Positions 38,101 to 50,233 of a stretch of DNA of 64,000 nucleotides are shown in pieces (the first letter of the stretch is position 1; every line of letters starts with the position of its first letter). The notes under the pieces were generated by a model, which was given only the letters and a program-made list of their open reading frames with translations, was not told the origin of the DNA and searched no databases. The translations under genes were made by a program, and so were the position numbers. The stretch comes from Lepidodermella squamata (taxonomy: Eukaryota > Gastrotricha), in the NCBI GenBank assembly GCA_047495785.1, contig JBLDXI010000009.1, positions 1,922,001 to 1,986,000 of the forward strand. The letters are read 5' to 3'.

Positions 38101-41100
38101 CCTCCTAGCCCAATATTGCTGACTGTCGTTGCTAGTGACCGTGGCTCCCCGTCACTTTCTACCACCGAAACACTAACGATTAGTGTTGTAGATATCAATA
38201 ACCACTCACCGAAATGCTCGATCCCAGAGCAGAATATTGAGATGTTTGAAGATGCGTCCTCCGAAATCCCGATCGCTATGGTGGCTGCGACTGACAACGA
38301 CGACCCGGATTCGCCGAATGGAATGTTGGATTTCATGCTGGACGAGGAATCTCAATCAATGTTCACTCTATCAACCAGCGAAAATGTCGCTTATATCTAT
38401 CCGAAACCTGACGCGGTTGATTACGAGCAGTTGAGCTTGAATCAACGGACGAGAGATCCTCGTATCGACCTAAAAATTACTGTCCTAGACCGAGGATCTC
38501 CGGCGATGGCGGCGGCGACTTGTCGAGTTATCGTCACGGTTAGGAATGCTAACGATAACCCACCACTTTTTTCGCCGTCTATGGACCAGATTTCCATTCG
38601 AGAAAACTTGGCTTTAAGATCCGTGGTATATCAAAATTTCTCGGTCAAAGATGGCGATTCTAGCTCTGGTAAATTCACGTACCGTATCGTTGAATCGACG
38701 AATCTGCGGAGGCAGTTTGACATTTCGCCAGATTCGCAACATACAAATCGTCCGGTTGTTACATTAGTCGAACGACTTGACCGCGAGACAGTGCCTGATT
38801 ACCGGCTTGAAATTCTCGCCATCGACGACCAATCGCCGGAAATGACTGGAACTGCCACGTTGTCTATTGTTTTGATCGATGTCAATAACCACCCACCTCA
38901 TTTGGCGCCGCTCGATTCACCGGCCATTGTTGTTGAGCGGACTTCGATCGACCCATCACTAGTAATCGCTACCTTGAAAGCTGAAGACCCTGATACACCG
39001 GCCTCAAACGGGAACGCATTTGGCTTTGAACTCGACTGTCAATCAGATCCGGCGATTTGCGACCAATTTACGTTGGATTACGATTATACTGGATCAACGG
39101 CCCGTGTTTATGTAAAAGCCCAAGCTAAACAGTTCAATCGAGCTATGAAGTCGAGCTATCAACTTCCGATTGTCGTTTGGGACAACGCGGTTAAAGGCGG
39201 CAAAACGTCTGCGTCCTTGTCTTATCGGGATTATTTAACAGTAATAGTCGCCGGGGGTGATTACTACCCTCATAAATCTGCCCATAAAGAAATTTCAGTC
39301 ATGCTATACACCGATTGGCTGAGGAGGCCTGAGTTTGAATGGATCGCTGTTGGCCGGCCGTTCGCTCAAGACAACGATGACATGGACTTTCAGTACAAAC
39401 AGTTCAAAATCACCCGTAGCTCTAACACTTCAGTTGTTGGGTTCAAGCCTGATAACGGGCAAATCATGCTTTACGCGCCCAAAGTTCAACCTGGCACTTA
39501 CGAGCTGCAATTTCGAATTGTCGACGATAAATTGAACGTGGAGGCAGATTCTAGTGTTACAATCAACGTCGAAATTTTGCCGCAAAGTTTTCTATCCGGC
39601 GCTCATTCCCTTCGACTCAATGGTCTATCGTCCTTTCAAGTCGTTAGTGCTGGTGAGAGTTATTTGAAAACACCCGCGCGGGCTAAGCGAGACGTGTCCT
39701 CTGCATCGGCCAGCAGCCGTTTGTTCCGCCTGAGAAACACGATTGCCGCAATTTTGAATATCGACGTTGATTATGTGACAATGCTTTCGGTTTCCGACGT
39801 TGCGGCTGTACCTGGCTATTTACCGAATGGCCCAAGATCGCCAGCCATTGACGTGTTTTTCACGATTTCTGACCAAACTGGAAATGCTGACCCGAAATTC
39901 AGCCGCGATTTTGTATCCTCTAAGCTATTGGCAAAGAAACGCCAAATTGAGGAGGCTGTCGATGTTGAAATCAGCGGCGCGCCCGGTGACGCCTGCAGCC
40001 CTGACCCACTGTCTGTTTGCCCGAATTCCGACTCGTGCTTCACAACTATCCAGCTGGACGATACGAGCCCGTTGATGATCGACGCGAATGCAACTTCTTT
40101 CATCAGTGTTAGACTGTCAATGGCCCCGGCTTGCAGCGGTTGCCCGGCTGCTTCGGCGATCGAGTCTGTCAAAACTTGTAGCTGTATCGCGGGTCGCGGG
40201 ACCTGCTTGATCGACACCCACCCATCAGGTTGCTCCTGCACCGCGCCTTTCGACGGACCTCGCTGTGAAATGACTTCACGCTCATTCCAATGGCCGGGTG
40301 GTGGCTATGTAGTATTGCCTTTGAAGCCATTCCCAACTGCGTGTAATTCCGGAACATTCAAAATGGAAATTCTCCCGAATCAAACCAGTACCGATACTTT
40401 GGTGATGTTCCTCGGCGCAACTTGGTTGTTGCCTAATGCGACGAATTGTCCGTTTTTGATGCTCGAGATCATTTCTGGCCAGCCGCAGTTGACTATAGAC
40501 CTCTGCTCGGCTTCCACCCAAACGCCGACAGTCATGCGTTTGGGAAATATCGGAGACGCACTGGCACCTGGGCGATCTTTCCGGCTGGAGGTTACGTGGT
40601 CAGGGGCTAAATTCACTATGATGTCACCAGATTGCCGAAGCCCGTGCGCTGTCACTGCTGTTGTACCCGGCCCGGCTCGTCTGTTGACCGGCACGAGTGT
40701 TGTACTGCTCGGCGGGAAGCCTTTACCCGGAGAATTCCGGCTCAACGAGATCGCTCAACTAAAGCAAACCCGCTCAATCAATTTTTCAGGCTGTTTACGC
40801 AACTTGTGGATCAACAATGAATTGTACGATTTGTGGCTCGATGGCATGGACGCGGCGTACGGTCGAACTGTGCCTGGCTGTCCCAACTCGTTTTTGGCGT
40901 GTAACGCTGATTCGACAACTACGAAACCTGCTCAATCCGTCACCACGTCGATAATGGACGCTAGAAACGCTGTACCCCCGACCAGTATGCAATGCAACAA
41001 CCCGACGCTGAGTCAGTGCGCATCCGGGGCTAATCGACCGGCCTTCTGCCGATGCAAACCAGGCCATTCGGGTAAATTCTGCGAAAGCGACCCCGTTCCG

Positions 41101-42862
41101 TTCAGTTTCGGCCCGCAGAGCTTTATTCGCTGGGAAATGCAGCCGAGTGGGGTCAGCATTCAGTCCGCCTACATCGAAATTCAAGTTTCTTTCCGGAGCC
41201 GCGATCCGAACGGAATTTTAATCTGGCTCGACTCGGCTCAACTTTTGAGCCAGCAAGTTATGAGCAGGCGCCGGATAAACGAACCCGATCACGTTGCTCT
41301 GCTCATCTCTAGCGGTCATCTGGCTGCGAAAATTCAGTTGCCGCCGATGAAAGAATCCGATTCAATTTACTACCGTTCGCTTGACTCGCCTAGTGTTATA
41401 GACGGCGATTGGCACACGGCGTTTCTGACGGTTGATTTCGTGGCGTGCTCGCTTCGCATGAAGCTGAACCACGGCCAGGGCGCATTGCACAACATGATGT
41501 GGCCGTTGCCTGACTCGGTTTGCAGCTCAACATCGCGCGGCCCTGTTTTCCTCCTCGGACCTGCCGGGTTTTGGTACGCCGGCGGTCGGCCTGATGTTGT
41601 TGGATCGGAGGATCTGCAACTCGACAACGCGTGTATGCAAGATGTCAGAATCAACGGCTATATACTCCCGATGTCAGCATCTGAGACGATCAGCCCACTG
41701 GCCAAATTCGTGGATTCGCAGGGTGTCTCTGGCGGATGTTCAGCCGTTCCGTTATCACCGGCGCCTCTAGACTGTTCGGTGGTGTCTTGCCCATCAAACG
41801 CGCAATGTGTCACCGAATGGCGTCAGGTCAGCTGTTCATGCCCAGCTGGACTCGTACCAATGGTGGCTGGTCGCGATCTAGCTCAGTGCCCCGTTAGCTT
41901 AGGGTTAGACGTCTGTAACTGGTCGCCTAATGAAATCGCCTACAGCCAGGCGCCTTGTGTCTACGGAGTCTGTTTGACCAACCCCCAGTCTAACGGGTCT
42001 TACTGCCAGTGCTTCGACGGCTATTACGGCGCGAGGTGTTTACCGCCCGGCGGCGTTGCTATCGAATCTCCCGAGAAGAGCCGTAAAGGCCCGGACGGGC
42101 TGCAAATCGCCGCTATCATCGTCCCGATTGTCGTTGGCATATGCCTGGTTATCATTCTGGTCTGGTTCATCTGCGCCATTTCGTCGAAGCGCCGCGCTCA
42201 GCAAAAAGCGGCAGCACTCGGCATCAACGGCCCGGGCAATATGTCGAGCGTATCTGAGGCTGAGTTGCTAGCTGATGCCGTACTCGGCCAATCGATGGCG
42301 CCTGTCGATAACGACGCCGCCGGTGAGGAGGACGTCGACCTGGGTGCGTATGACCTGTCACGACTGAAAGCTGCCATCATTGAAAAGCAGCGGTCTGCCA
42401 TGGCGCTTCAACAGCAACAACAATTGCAGCAAATGCGAGCTAGTAACCCGCAGCTGATGACTCTAGCACCCGGGGTAACCATGCCGCCGCCTTATGTGTC
42501 TGTCGTAGGCGATCTAGACCGAATGCTAGCTGCTAGATTAGCTGCAGCGGACATTGCTTTGGAGCAGCCGAGCTCTCTAGCTGGTAAATTTGCTATCGAT
42601 ATTTTTAGAATCGAGCTAAAATGCTTGGCATAGTCCTACTTAATAATTGTTATTTTCTGTGTTTTAATGATTTTTTTTCTATTTTTTAGCTTCCAGACCA
42701 GGTATGCCGATGTCAGGCGGGTCAACCGATGATGACTTATCGCTGACTGGCACCGACGACGGTGATAACGCGGGTGAGGCTAACCTCGACCTTAGCTTCC
42801 TAGCTCGTCTCGGCGGTCCGTACGCTCACCTCACCAAACAGATGGGTGTCGACACAAGCTGA
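32127..42862 (+). CDS. Classical cadherin of the invertebrate N-cadherin/HMR-1 type
   Basis: Ten exons (32127-32436, 32496-32693, 32744-32981, 33035-33810, 34396-34895, 34950-35084, 35133-35651, 36578-36821, 37073-42583, 42690-42862) encode 2,867 residues. A signal peptide is followed by more than a dozen cadherin repeats, marked by calcium-binding linkers such as DVNDNPPQF, DINDNAPVF and NANDNPPLF. RAKR near residue 1844 fits the processing site of non-chordate classical cadherins. Then come EGF (about 2010-2040), laminin-G (2045-2246), EGF, laminin-G (about 2316-2536) and two EGF modules. One transmembrane helix lies at about 2650-2674. The tail of about 190 residues has EEDVDLGAYDLSRLK, like the p120-catenin site, and an acidic C-terminal segment with GPYAHLTKQMG, like the beta-catenin site. 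It should mediate calcium-dependent adhesion linked to actin. The nearest named relatives are fly CadN and nematode HMR-1. Confidence 0.9.
33953..33969. repeat. GGT microsatellite in cadherin intron 4
   Basis: A short run of GTG/GGT repeats inside the 585 bp intron between cadherin exons 4 and 5. It has no apparent function. Confidence 0.7.
35652..36577. other. Cadherin intron 7 (926 bp)
   Basis: This is the longest cadherin intron, bounded by a GTATGT donor and a CAACAG acceptor. The host genes mostly have introns under 100 bp, so this one may hold regulatory sequence or an alternative exon. I see no coding exon in it. Confidence 0.6.
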
Positions 42863-44070
42863 CCTTCTTCGCTTCGTCTTGTAAATAACAATGCTTTCGT
42901 AAATACAGGTGCTAATTGAATACGTGTGAAAGAGTAATTCCGAAGAAGACTAGCACAGGTATTTCTGCCACTTGCCAATGTGAGACTTTTTGCCCATTCC
43001 TTTTTGCGAACAAAACTCATCTGTATTTCCGATAATTAATTTTGCTTTGTTGTTATTATGATGGTTGTTAAACGACAATTATTATTCTTTTACGAACTTG
43101 GTTGTGGCTTTAAAAGCGCTGCAAAATACAGCTTCCAGTTCAGGTATGAAATATAATTTCTCGCCCAGCATAATATTATGAAAGTTCTCCCGCGATCTCT
43201 CTATTAAGGATGTAAGATATTGAGCGCTGATGAAAGCTTTGTTTTTGTTTTACTTCATTGATGATTCCAAACTGAGACATTTAATTCGATCTTTCTCTTG
43301 CGTTAACACACTTCGCTTGAAAACAGGAATGTATAATAATCATAATTTTATGATAATAACGATGACTTTTATTGCTTTTTATTTCTTTTACACTGTGTAC
43401 AAATGATGAAGAATTTCAGAGCATGATGATGAATGTAAAGAGAGCCAAAAACGGACAAATATTTCCTCTTTGTTTTTTTCTGCATTGTTTTTACGAAGAT
43501 TAGTGATAGCTGTTGCGAGAATATCATTTGAAATAAAAGTTCGCGTTTTTCGATGACGAGCCGTGTTTTTGGTTTATCATAACGATGGGTGGTGTTATAG
43601 TAACTGGTGGTACTAGTAGCACTCGGAATTCATTTGTCGTCGAAAAGCGGAGCCGGTCGGCGCAAATTAAAAGTTGCTGATTATTAGTTTATGTCCGCCG
43701 TCGCAAGCGGCAACTTTTTCGGGTGAAATTTTGCTATTTCTTAACATGCCGAAAAGTGCGATGATCAAGGCACAGTGACGGGCGCGCAGATGCATTAACG
43801 CCAATTAGTAGTAGATTATATGTGTACAACGGAGAGCTGTTATATGCAAATTAACAGCGTTAATAGAGCGAGCCACTTGAGTTTTGGCACCACCAGTGCG
43901 CGCACTTCATAAAATTGATTTGCGCGAACCAGTTCGGCGCGCTCGCGATCAGCCACTGTTATCGCGTTAGCATACATTCAAGGTCAAAAGATGGCAAAAC
44001 AAATCGTTGAATTGCATCAAAACATCAAATTATTATTCTAATTCGACTTTCGAAAATCATCCGCCATCTC
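42863..44070. other. Intergenic region between cadherin and SKOR genes
   Basis: It holds the cadherin 3' UTR (AATAAA-like words near 43530) and the 5' flank of the SKOR gene, which is GC-richer from about 43600 to 43980. No gene is seen. Confidence 0.6.
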
Positions 44071-45546
44071 ATGGAAGAAGAGTCAACCCTGGATGATAAC
44101 AGTTTCCTGCTCGACGACGAGGCGTTCAACAACAGCAATGCGGGCGATGCGAATGCCGATCGAACTATCAAGATGACAATTTTGAACGGACAACCGATTG
44201 CCACACTCACGGTTGGAGGAGTTGACATGCTTTGTTTGGCGCAAATTTCATCAACAATTCTCGAGTAAAATATCAGAGTAAATAATAAAATTTCAAATGA
44301 CAAATCGCTATCTTTCAGGAAATTTTCCTACAACGAAATTCACAACAGGAGGGTTGCTCTTTCGATTTCTACAAAGGTATATTGCCTTGCCTAATCTGGT
44401 ATAGAAATATTTTTTTGGTTTAATTTTCAGCCATGCAACGCCTCTCAAATGGAATTATTGCGCTGCGCTGGGGCAGTGCCGCCATCTTCGCGACGATGCG
44501 GCCTGATTACACGGCACGAGGCTGAGCGGCTCGTACGCAGCTTCACCGAGGGCACTCGCCCACCAAATTTACCGCCGGGTTTCGCTTTCAACGTGAGCCA
44601 TCAATGCGGTTGGGGGTGCCACGGACGGTTCTACGTCGAGAAGTACACGAGTTCGCGCGCGAAATGTATCGAATGCGTCGACTGCGATGACGTGTTTGCC
44701 CCGAATAAATTCATATTCCACAGCCACCGCCCTCGCGACTTCGGGCAGGCCAAAGAATTTCGACCGGCCGATGCTGCTAATTTCAACTCGTGGCGCCGGC
44801 ACATATTTCTAGCTGGCGATGATGAAACTGACCCGAATATCTGCGAAGCGTGGGAAGACGTAAAGGCGCTGTTCAACGGAGGGAATAGGCAAAATGTTAA
44901 CGTTTTGACAATGACTACTTTGGTTTCTGCGTCAGTCGGAAATCAAGCGAGTAACTCCCCGTCGAACCCCGATCAGATTCCATCGTCAAGTAACAAGCGA
45001 CAAAGGGCGGCGACGAGTGACAGCGAGGCGCCCGGCAAAAGGCCGTGCAACGGCAATCGATCGAACCCGAAGTCATCAAGTCGCAAAACAGTTGCACCTC
45101 GGCACCATGGTCCGCTCGAATTGAATGGAATAGGCAGCAATGACTCTGATTTGCTGGATAACTCGGCTGAAGTTTCACCGCGAATAATGGCGCAGAATAA
45201 TTTGCCATTCATACCACAGTTGCCGCAAAACCCGGCATTTTCAGCCGGCGCCGCAAATTTGTTGCTCTTTGATACCCTACTTCGTTCCATGCTGATGCCT
45301 CAGCCACCCGCACCGCTGCCTCTGCTTCAGTCGCCGACTGAACTACTACAGTCTGCCGATCAGATGGCGGCTATCAACCTGGCGAAACAAAAATGGCCAC
45401 CGCAAATTGTTCAGAACTGTTCTCCTCTTCAGCGATCGGGCCCGGCTTCCCAGATACCGCCATCTTCTGTCGAGTCGTTCAACGCTGCAGTCGGCCAGTT
45501 TTTGATAAAGAACATGACAAACATGAATGACGAATGCAACACCTAG
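44071..45546 (+). CDS. SKOR/CORL (Fussel) SKI-family transcriptional corepressor
   Basis: Three exons (44071-44264, 44319-44376, 44431-45546) encode 455 residues. After an acidic N-terminus comes the SKI/SNO/DAC domain: GQPIATLTVGG, MLCLAQISSTILEKFSYNEI, HNRRVALSIST and ELLRCAGAVPPSSRRCGLIT. The SMAD4-binding SAND-like domain follows to about residue 190, with CGWGCHGRFYVEKYTSSRAK and the CxxC...HSH zinc residues. PDAANFNSWRRH and AWEDVKALFNGG are typical of SKOR/CORL rather than SKI or SnoN. These proteins are neural corepressors in TGF-beta/BMP signalling. Residues 230-455 are low-complexity. The protein is shorter than vertebrate SKOR1/2 and shows no C-terminal coiled coil. Confidence 0.92.
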
Positions 45547-46043
45547 ATCGTCAGAACTTCCGTTGAAAATGGCTACCCTGTCGTTGGACCGATTTTGTCT
45601 TCCTTGAGAGCTTCATAGCGATAGTACCCGTCACCTATTTTTGTCAGACCGAGTCTTTGTAAAAACAAAAAACCATGTATCGAAGCAGTTGTTCATTGCT
45701 TTTATTCCCGTTATGTTCAAAGAGTATTTCCATGCAAACTTTTCGAGAAGGTTTAGCGAGACTCGTTGCTTCATATGTTACAAAATGTATCAGTTGAAAT
45801 CGTCATGCGTCAGTTTTGTCATAACAATAAATACTGCGTTACATAGTATTCTATTGGGCAGAAAATTCAAATAACCAGGCAACAATTATTTATACTATAA
45901 TTTGAGAAATAAAATAAAAATTGCTGTTAAATTGAGATAACTAGCGCTAAGATTTTACAAAAGATGCTGATTCGATTCTTCAGAAAATAAGCACAGGAAA
46001 GAATTGCGTTGATGATGACGAAGATAGTCGTTGCGGCCTAGCC
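45547..46043. other. Spacer between convergent SKOR and MAM/astacin-like genes
   Basis: This is 3' flank of both genes, with AATAAA-type signals for the SKOR transcript near 45824-45831 and 45908-45914. No gene is seen. Confidence 0.6.
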
Positions 46044-49000
46044 TTACCTACCTAACTTGGGCCGCTTCATCATATGCCGATTTCGAGTATCGGCGGTCGA
46101 CGCCCTCGTGTGATGGTGATGGGGTTGCATAAAAGGCGGTGCCTGGTGAATACTGGAGGGCGGAGCGTAGCCAGGCGGTGGGGGTAGGTCGGAGAATGCC
46201 GGGTCAATATCTTCGACCCGGATTTGAGATCTGGGTATCGTTGAGTGGGGCGGCTGATTTCCAGGGAAGGCGACATGGTGATAGGGTGGAGGGGGTTCGT
46301 TCGGTATCGACATTGTCGCATGCCGCGACGGCGGTCCGGGCATTGGCATTGGTATATTATAAGGCCCACCGCCAGGGTGCGGCATAGTTCCATGGTGATT
46401 GTTTTGCATGTATGGCACCATCAGATAACCCGGCATAGGAGCCGGTGGAGGCGGTAGCGGGTGTGATCGGTGGTACCTGTGTTGTCGCTGATTCGGTCGC
46501 TGACCGCTACCGCACATGAAGTGAACCGTAACCGCAGATAGAGCGATAAACAAAATACCGCCGCCAGCTATGGCAACAATCGCCCAAATAGGCAACGGCA
46601 GTTCGATTTCAGCGCAGTAATCACCGGTGTAACCTTCAGCGCATTTACAGCTTGGAAACGTGTAATTTCCCGTAGTCATCAGCGGCGAAAAAGTAGCACT
46701 TGCCAACGCGAAGGATGTCACGTTCATTTCAGGTATGCAGGTACCGCCGTTGCGGCAAGTTTCCCAGTCGTTGTAGACAGTGCATAAGTCAACGTTGACG
46801 GCGCTTAGTTGAGATCGGGGTATGTAATCGAAATCGAGGCGGCTCAAAGCTGTTCTTCCGTCAGAAAGTGGAACGCCAATCGCTCGCGCTTGCTGGATAA
46901 CAATTCGAGCAGCCGACGTTGCGTTTAGCGCGGCAAAGTAGCTGATGACAACGTCCACGACAACGCCAGGGCTGAAAAAATAACAATTAATTTAGTTTGC
47001 TTAATAATTTTTTTCCTCGACTTCACGCCTTTCATCATCAGTATCACAGTTACTGTCTGGTTACCAGAATGAAAATCGTCCACGTTTTGAGGTTTTCGAG
47101 GTCATAAATAACGAAAATAAGACTAGACCCCTTGATCTATAGGAATGCTGTCAAATTTTTGAATAGTTGACCGTCCTAATAGCTTTTAGTCTACGGATTA
47201 CGAAATTCTGCTGAATCAAAAGAGACAAAACACATAAATCACTAAAAGGTCATTGAGGTCAATTCCAAAAATTCCTATAATACCTCTCGCACTAAAAATA
47301 TAAAAATTTATTCAATGTATTTACCAGACGTTAACAATGTTAAGGCGACTGAATTTGTTCAAATCCGTGTAACGATTGAGCTCATCGCGGAGCGCTCGTC
47401 CCAGGAAATCCTCGAGGCTTTGGCGTTCAGTTGACGCTTGGTCGCCAACAGTTGAAAGAACTTGGTAGTTGACTTCGTACGGCGATAGCAAATACCTCAC
47501 GTATAACTGACTTTCATCCAAATTCAGGACCTGTTTCGGGTTGCAGCGAATTAACGGTGTCGTCGTAGGGCTGTAAGGTACAGTCACGGTTGTAGTAGTC
47601 CTCGCCAGAGATGGCGTTGTTGTAGAAGTTAAAGACTAAAATTAACAATTAAATAGTCCGGAAAATAAAGAATAATTATTTGATAAATTTACCTCTCGAT
47701 CACAAGTCATGCCTTCAAACCCAGGGTAGCACGTACAGTAGCCCTGGAGCGAACAATAACCACCATACACCGCACACGGTGGGAAACAAGTTGGCAACGG
47801 AGTCGTAGTCGGGTAGCACAAGTACTCGTAGCCAGAAATGCAATTCTCGCAGTAGACACCAGTCCAGCCAGGGTTGCAGGTGCATTTTTCAGGCGACGAA
47901 CATCTTCCATTACCGGAGCAATTGGTAGAGCAGTAAGGCTGGCAACCAGTCAAGGAATTACCGATATAGCCCTTTGCACATCGTTCACATAAATATCCGA
48001 TCGTTCCCACAGAACAATTCAAACGATTCGGTGCTATGCAAGCCGTCGCTGTTGGGCAAACGTTGCCGGGACACTGTTCACAAATCACCGTCTGGCATGT
48101 CACCCCGGTGTAACCAGGTTGACAAATGCAGGTAGGTTGGCCGTTCGACATCACGCAAGTTCCGCTATAAAATAAAAAAAACTGATTTTCATTGCGGTAG
48201 ATTGACGAGAACTAACCCATTATTACACGTAATCGGGCAAAGCGATGACACAGGAATATGGCAACGATATCCAGTCCATAGATTAGAGACTGACGCACAG
48301 TTGCAAATATTTCCTGGGTCGCAGAATCCATTCTGGCAGGGCGGGAAGCAGGAAACTTTGGTGCAAGTATCTCCAGAGAAACCGCCTTGACACAGGCAAC
48401 CACCGAAATCTGTTTGCGTCGTGGACGGCCGGCGAGCACATTTCCCGCCATTGAAACACAGCGCGGCGCACTTTGGAATTCGTCTGGCCGTGCAAATCGA
48501 ATTCGGACCCCCCAGTAAATTTCTGTAATAATTAATCGGAGTTTTTTTCATGATCGATTGAAAACTGAAGATAAGCTCACGTCAGTCTGTAGTAGTCATA
48601 GTGAGAAAAGAACTGAGCTTCGCCAAACCGGAACCCATCCAGAGAAGTAAATGTACCATATGGTGACCGGCCCCCGGTTTGATCCAGGAAACCTGGGCCA
48701 ACCTAAATGTTCCATAATAATGAAAATCATCAACTGCTTCTTAATTTGCGACATACCTGAGTAACAGACGACAGGTCGTAAACTGTTTCATTAGGGTTCA
48801 TCGTCGTATCGACATCGAAAAAAGGTTGGAAAATCGGGTCGTAGGCGTAGCTGTTGACGATGAGAGTTGCCAGGCGATCACTTCGACGATGAATGTGTTT
48901 CAGGCCCAAGGCGTGAGCGATAACGTGGAGTATTAGCGTGTTGTTGTTGGGTGCGGTGAAACAGTTATCTGTCACATGAATTTCAGTCGCAACCGAACGC

Positions 49001-50233
49001 ATCGGCCCGATCATAGCCGCGCAAACTTGAGCTCGTCTAAAATTCAGAATAAAACTATGTTATATAAATTCATCTTGAAAATAATGCTAGCTTACACGCT
49101 AGGAATCCTAGCAAACATCAAGTATGGCAAGGTCGGCGTGAAAGTGGCGCTTTGAAAAGTCAATGAGCATTGAGTATTGCCGTTTTCGAAAATTGTCGAC
49201 AGAGGGCTCGGATAGGAAGATCCCGCAATGGCGGTATTAAACAGATTATTCAACCCATCTTGGTTATTCGACGTGTTTGGCCCAGTTAAAAACGACGAAT
49301 CCAGCTGGTAGTAAATTGTCGTAGAAGTGTAAGGCCAATACGTAAGTCTGTTTGAACTGTCGCTATAAACGCAAACATGTTAAATTCTTGAGAAAAATTA
49401 GTTAAATGATATCACATACGTTGGAATAATATCTTCTTCAATGATATCAAAACATTGACCAAAGGTTATCGTGAGTCGGGCTATAGCCACGTCTGCAATC
49501 TGACCAGTTGAAGTTGCTTCAATAACAACGCGAAAGTACGGATTTGAAGCCAGACTCATGGTAGTTGCGACAAAAACTCGGGTCCACGTTCCCACGACTA
49601 GAAAATGAAAGTACGTCAATGAATTGAAAACGTGAAAAATCTCCAGAATTCAGCTTAGAAATTCAGGCAAAGAAATCTCCAAGTACAAGGTGTTATTGGA
49701 AACCAATCACCGAAAGGGAATTTTCTATTTAAAACTATCGGAGCAGTTTTCCCTAAAAATTATGTTATCATAAGATACAAACCGGCACTATCAGGCATTA
49801 GCCAAACTGTTTTCGTTGTAGTTCCTCCGCTAGCTTGCTGTTCCAACAGCTGGATCGACAACTGATTTCCGCCCGTCGTGATGTAGTAATAAAATCGAAA
49901 GCACAAACTGGTGTTCGTCGGATGCGGCGTCATCAAATCAGTCATTGATCTGGCCACTAAACCAGTATCAAGAGGACTCGTTGTAACGAAGCGAAAATAA
50001 TTCGCCGACAGAAAAGGGTTGGTGAATCGCGGCGGAGAATTCAGGGCAGACCATGTTTGCCATTGCAACCGATACGTTGGATTTGAAGGATCAACCGGCG
50101 AGAATTGCATGCGAATGCAGGCAGCGGCGGGAAATGGCGGCCAGTCGCAATATTCGGGTATAAAAACCTGTCCGAAGACAGTCGAGGCGAAAATCGCGAC
50201 AGACGCGCCGACAATCCGTAAAATTTCCGTCAT
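46044..50233 (-). CDS. Membrane-anchored MAM / astacin-like / EGF / SEA protein with a broken zinc-protease motif
   Basis: Nine exons (50233-49783, 49597-49420, 49362-49096, 49036-48757, 48702-48581, 48522-48217, 48164-47693, 47635-47325, 46971-46044) encode 1,104 residues, all phases consistent. After a signal peptide comes a MAM domain (about 21-208), then an astacin-like region (about 212-440). That region keeps the fold's landmarks: the cysteine before the metal site, HVIAHALGLKH at 336-346, HRRSDR and YDLSSV. The catalytic glutamate position is Val337. EGF-like modules (about 440-692), an SEA-like domain (about 715-830), another EGF (about 859-914), one transmembrane helix (about 923-948) and a proline-, histidine- and methionine-rich cytoplasmic tail follow. 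The parts resemble meprins, but the order differs. Probably a surface adhesion or scaffold protein rather than a protease. Confidence 0.85.

Noticed and set aside
48757-49036. Reading the astacin-like domain as an active meprin-type protease
   Set aside because: The catalytic glutamate codon is GTT (Val), and no alternative frame or nearby splice site restores it.
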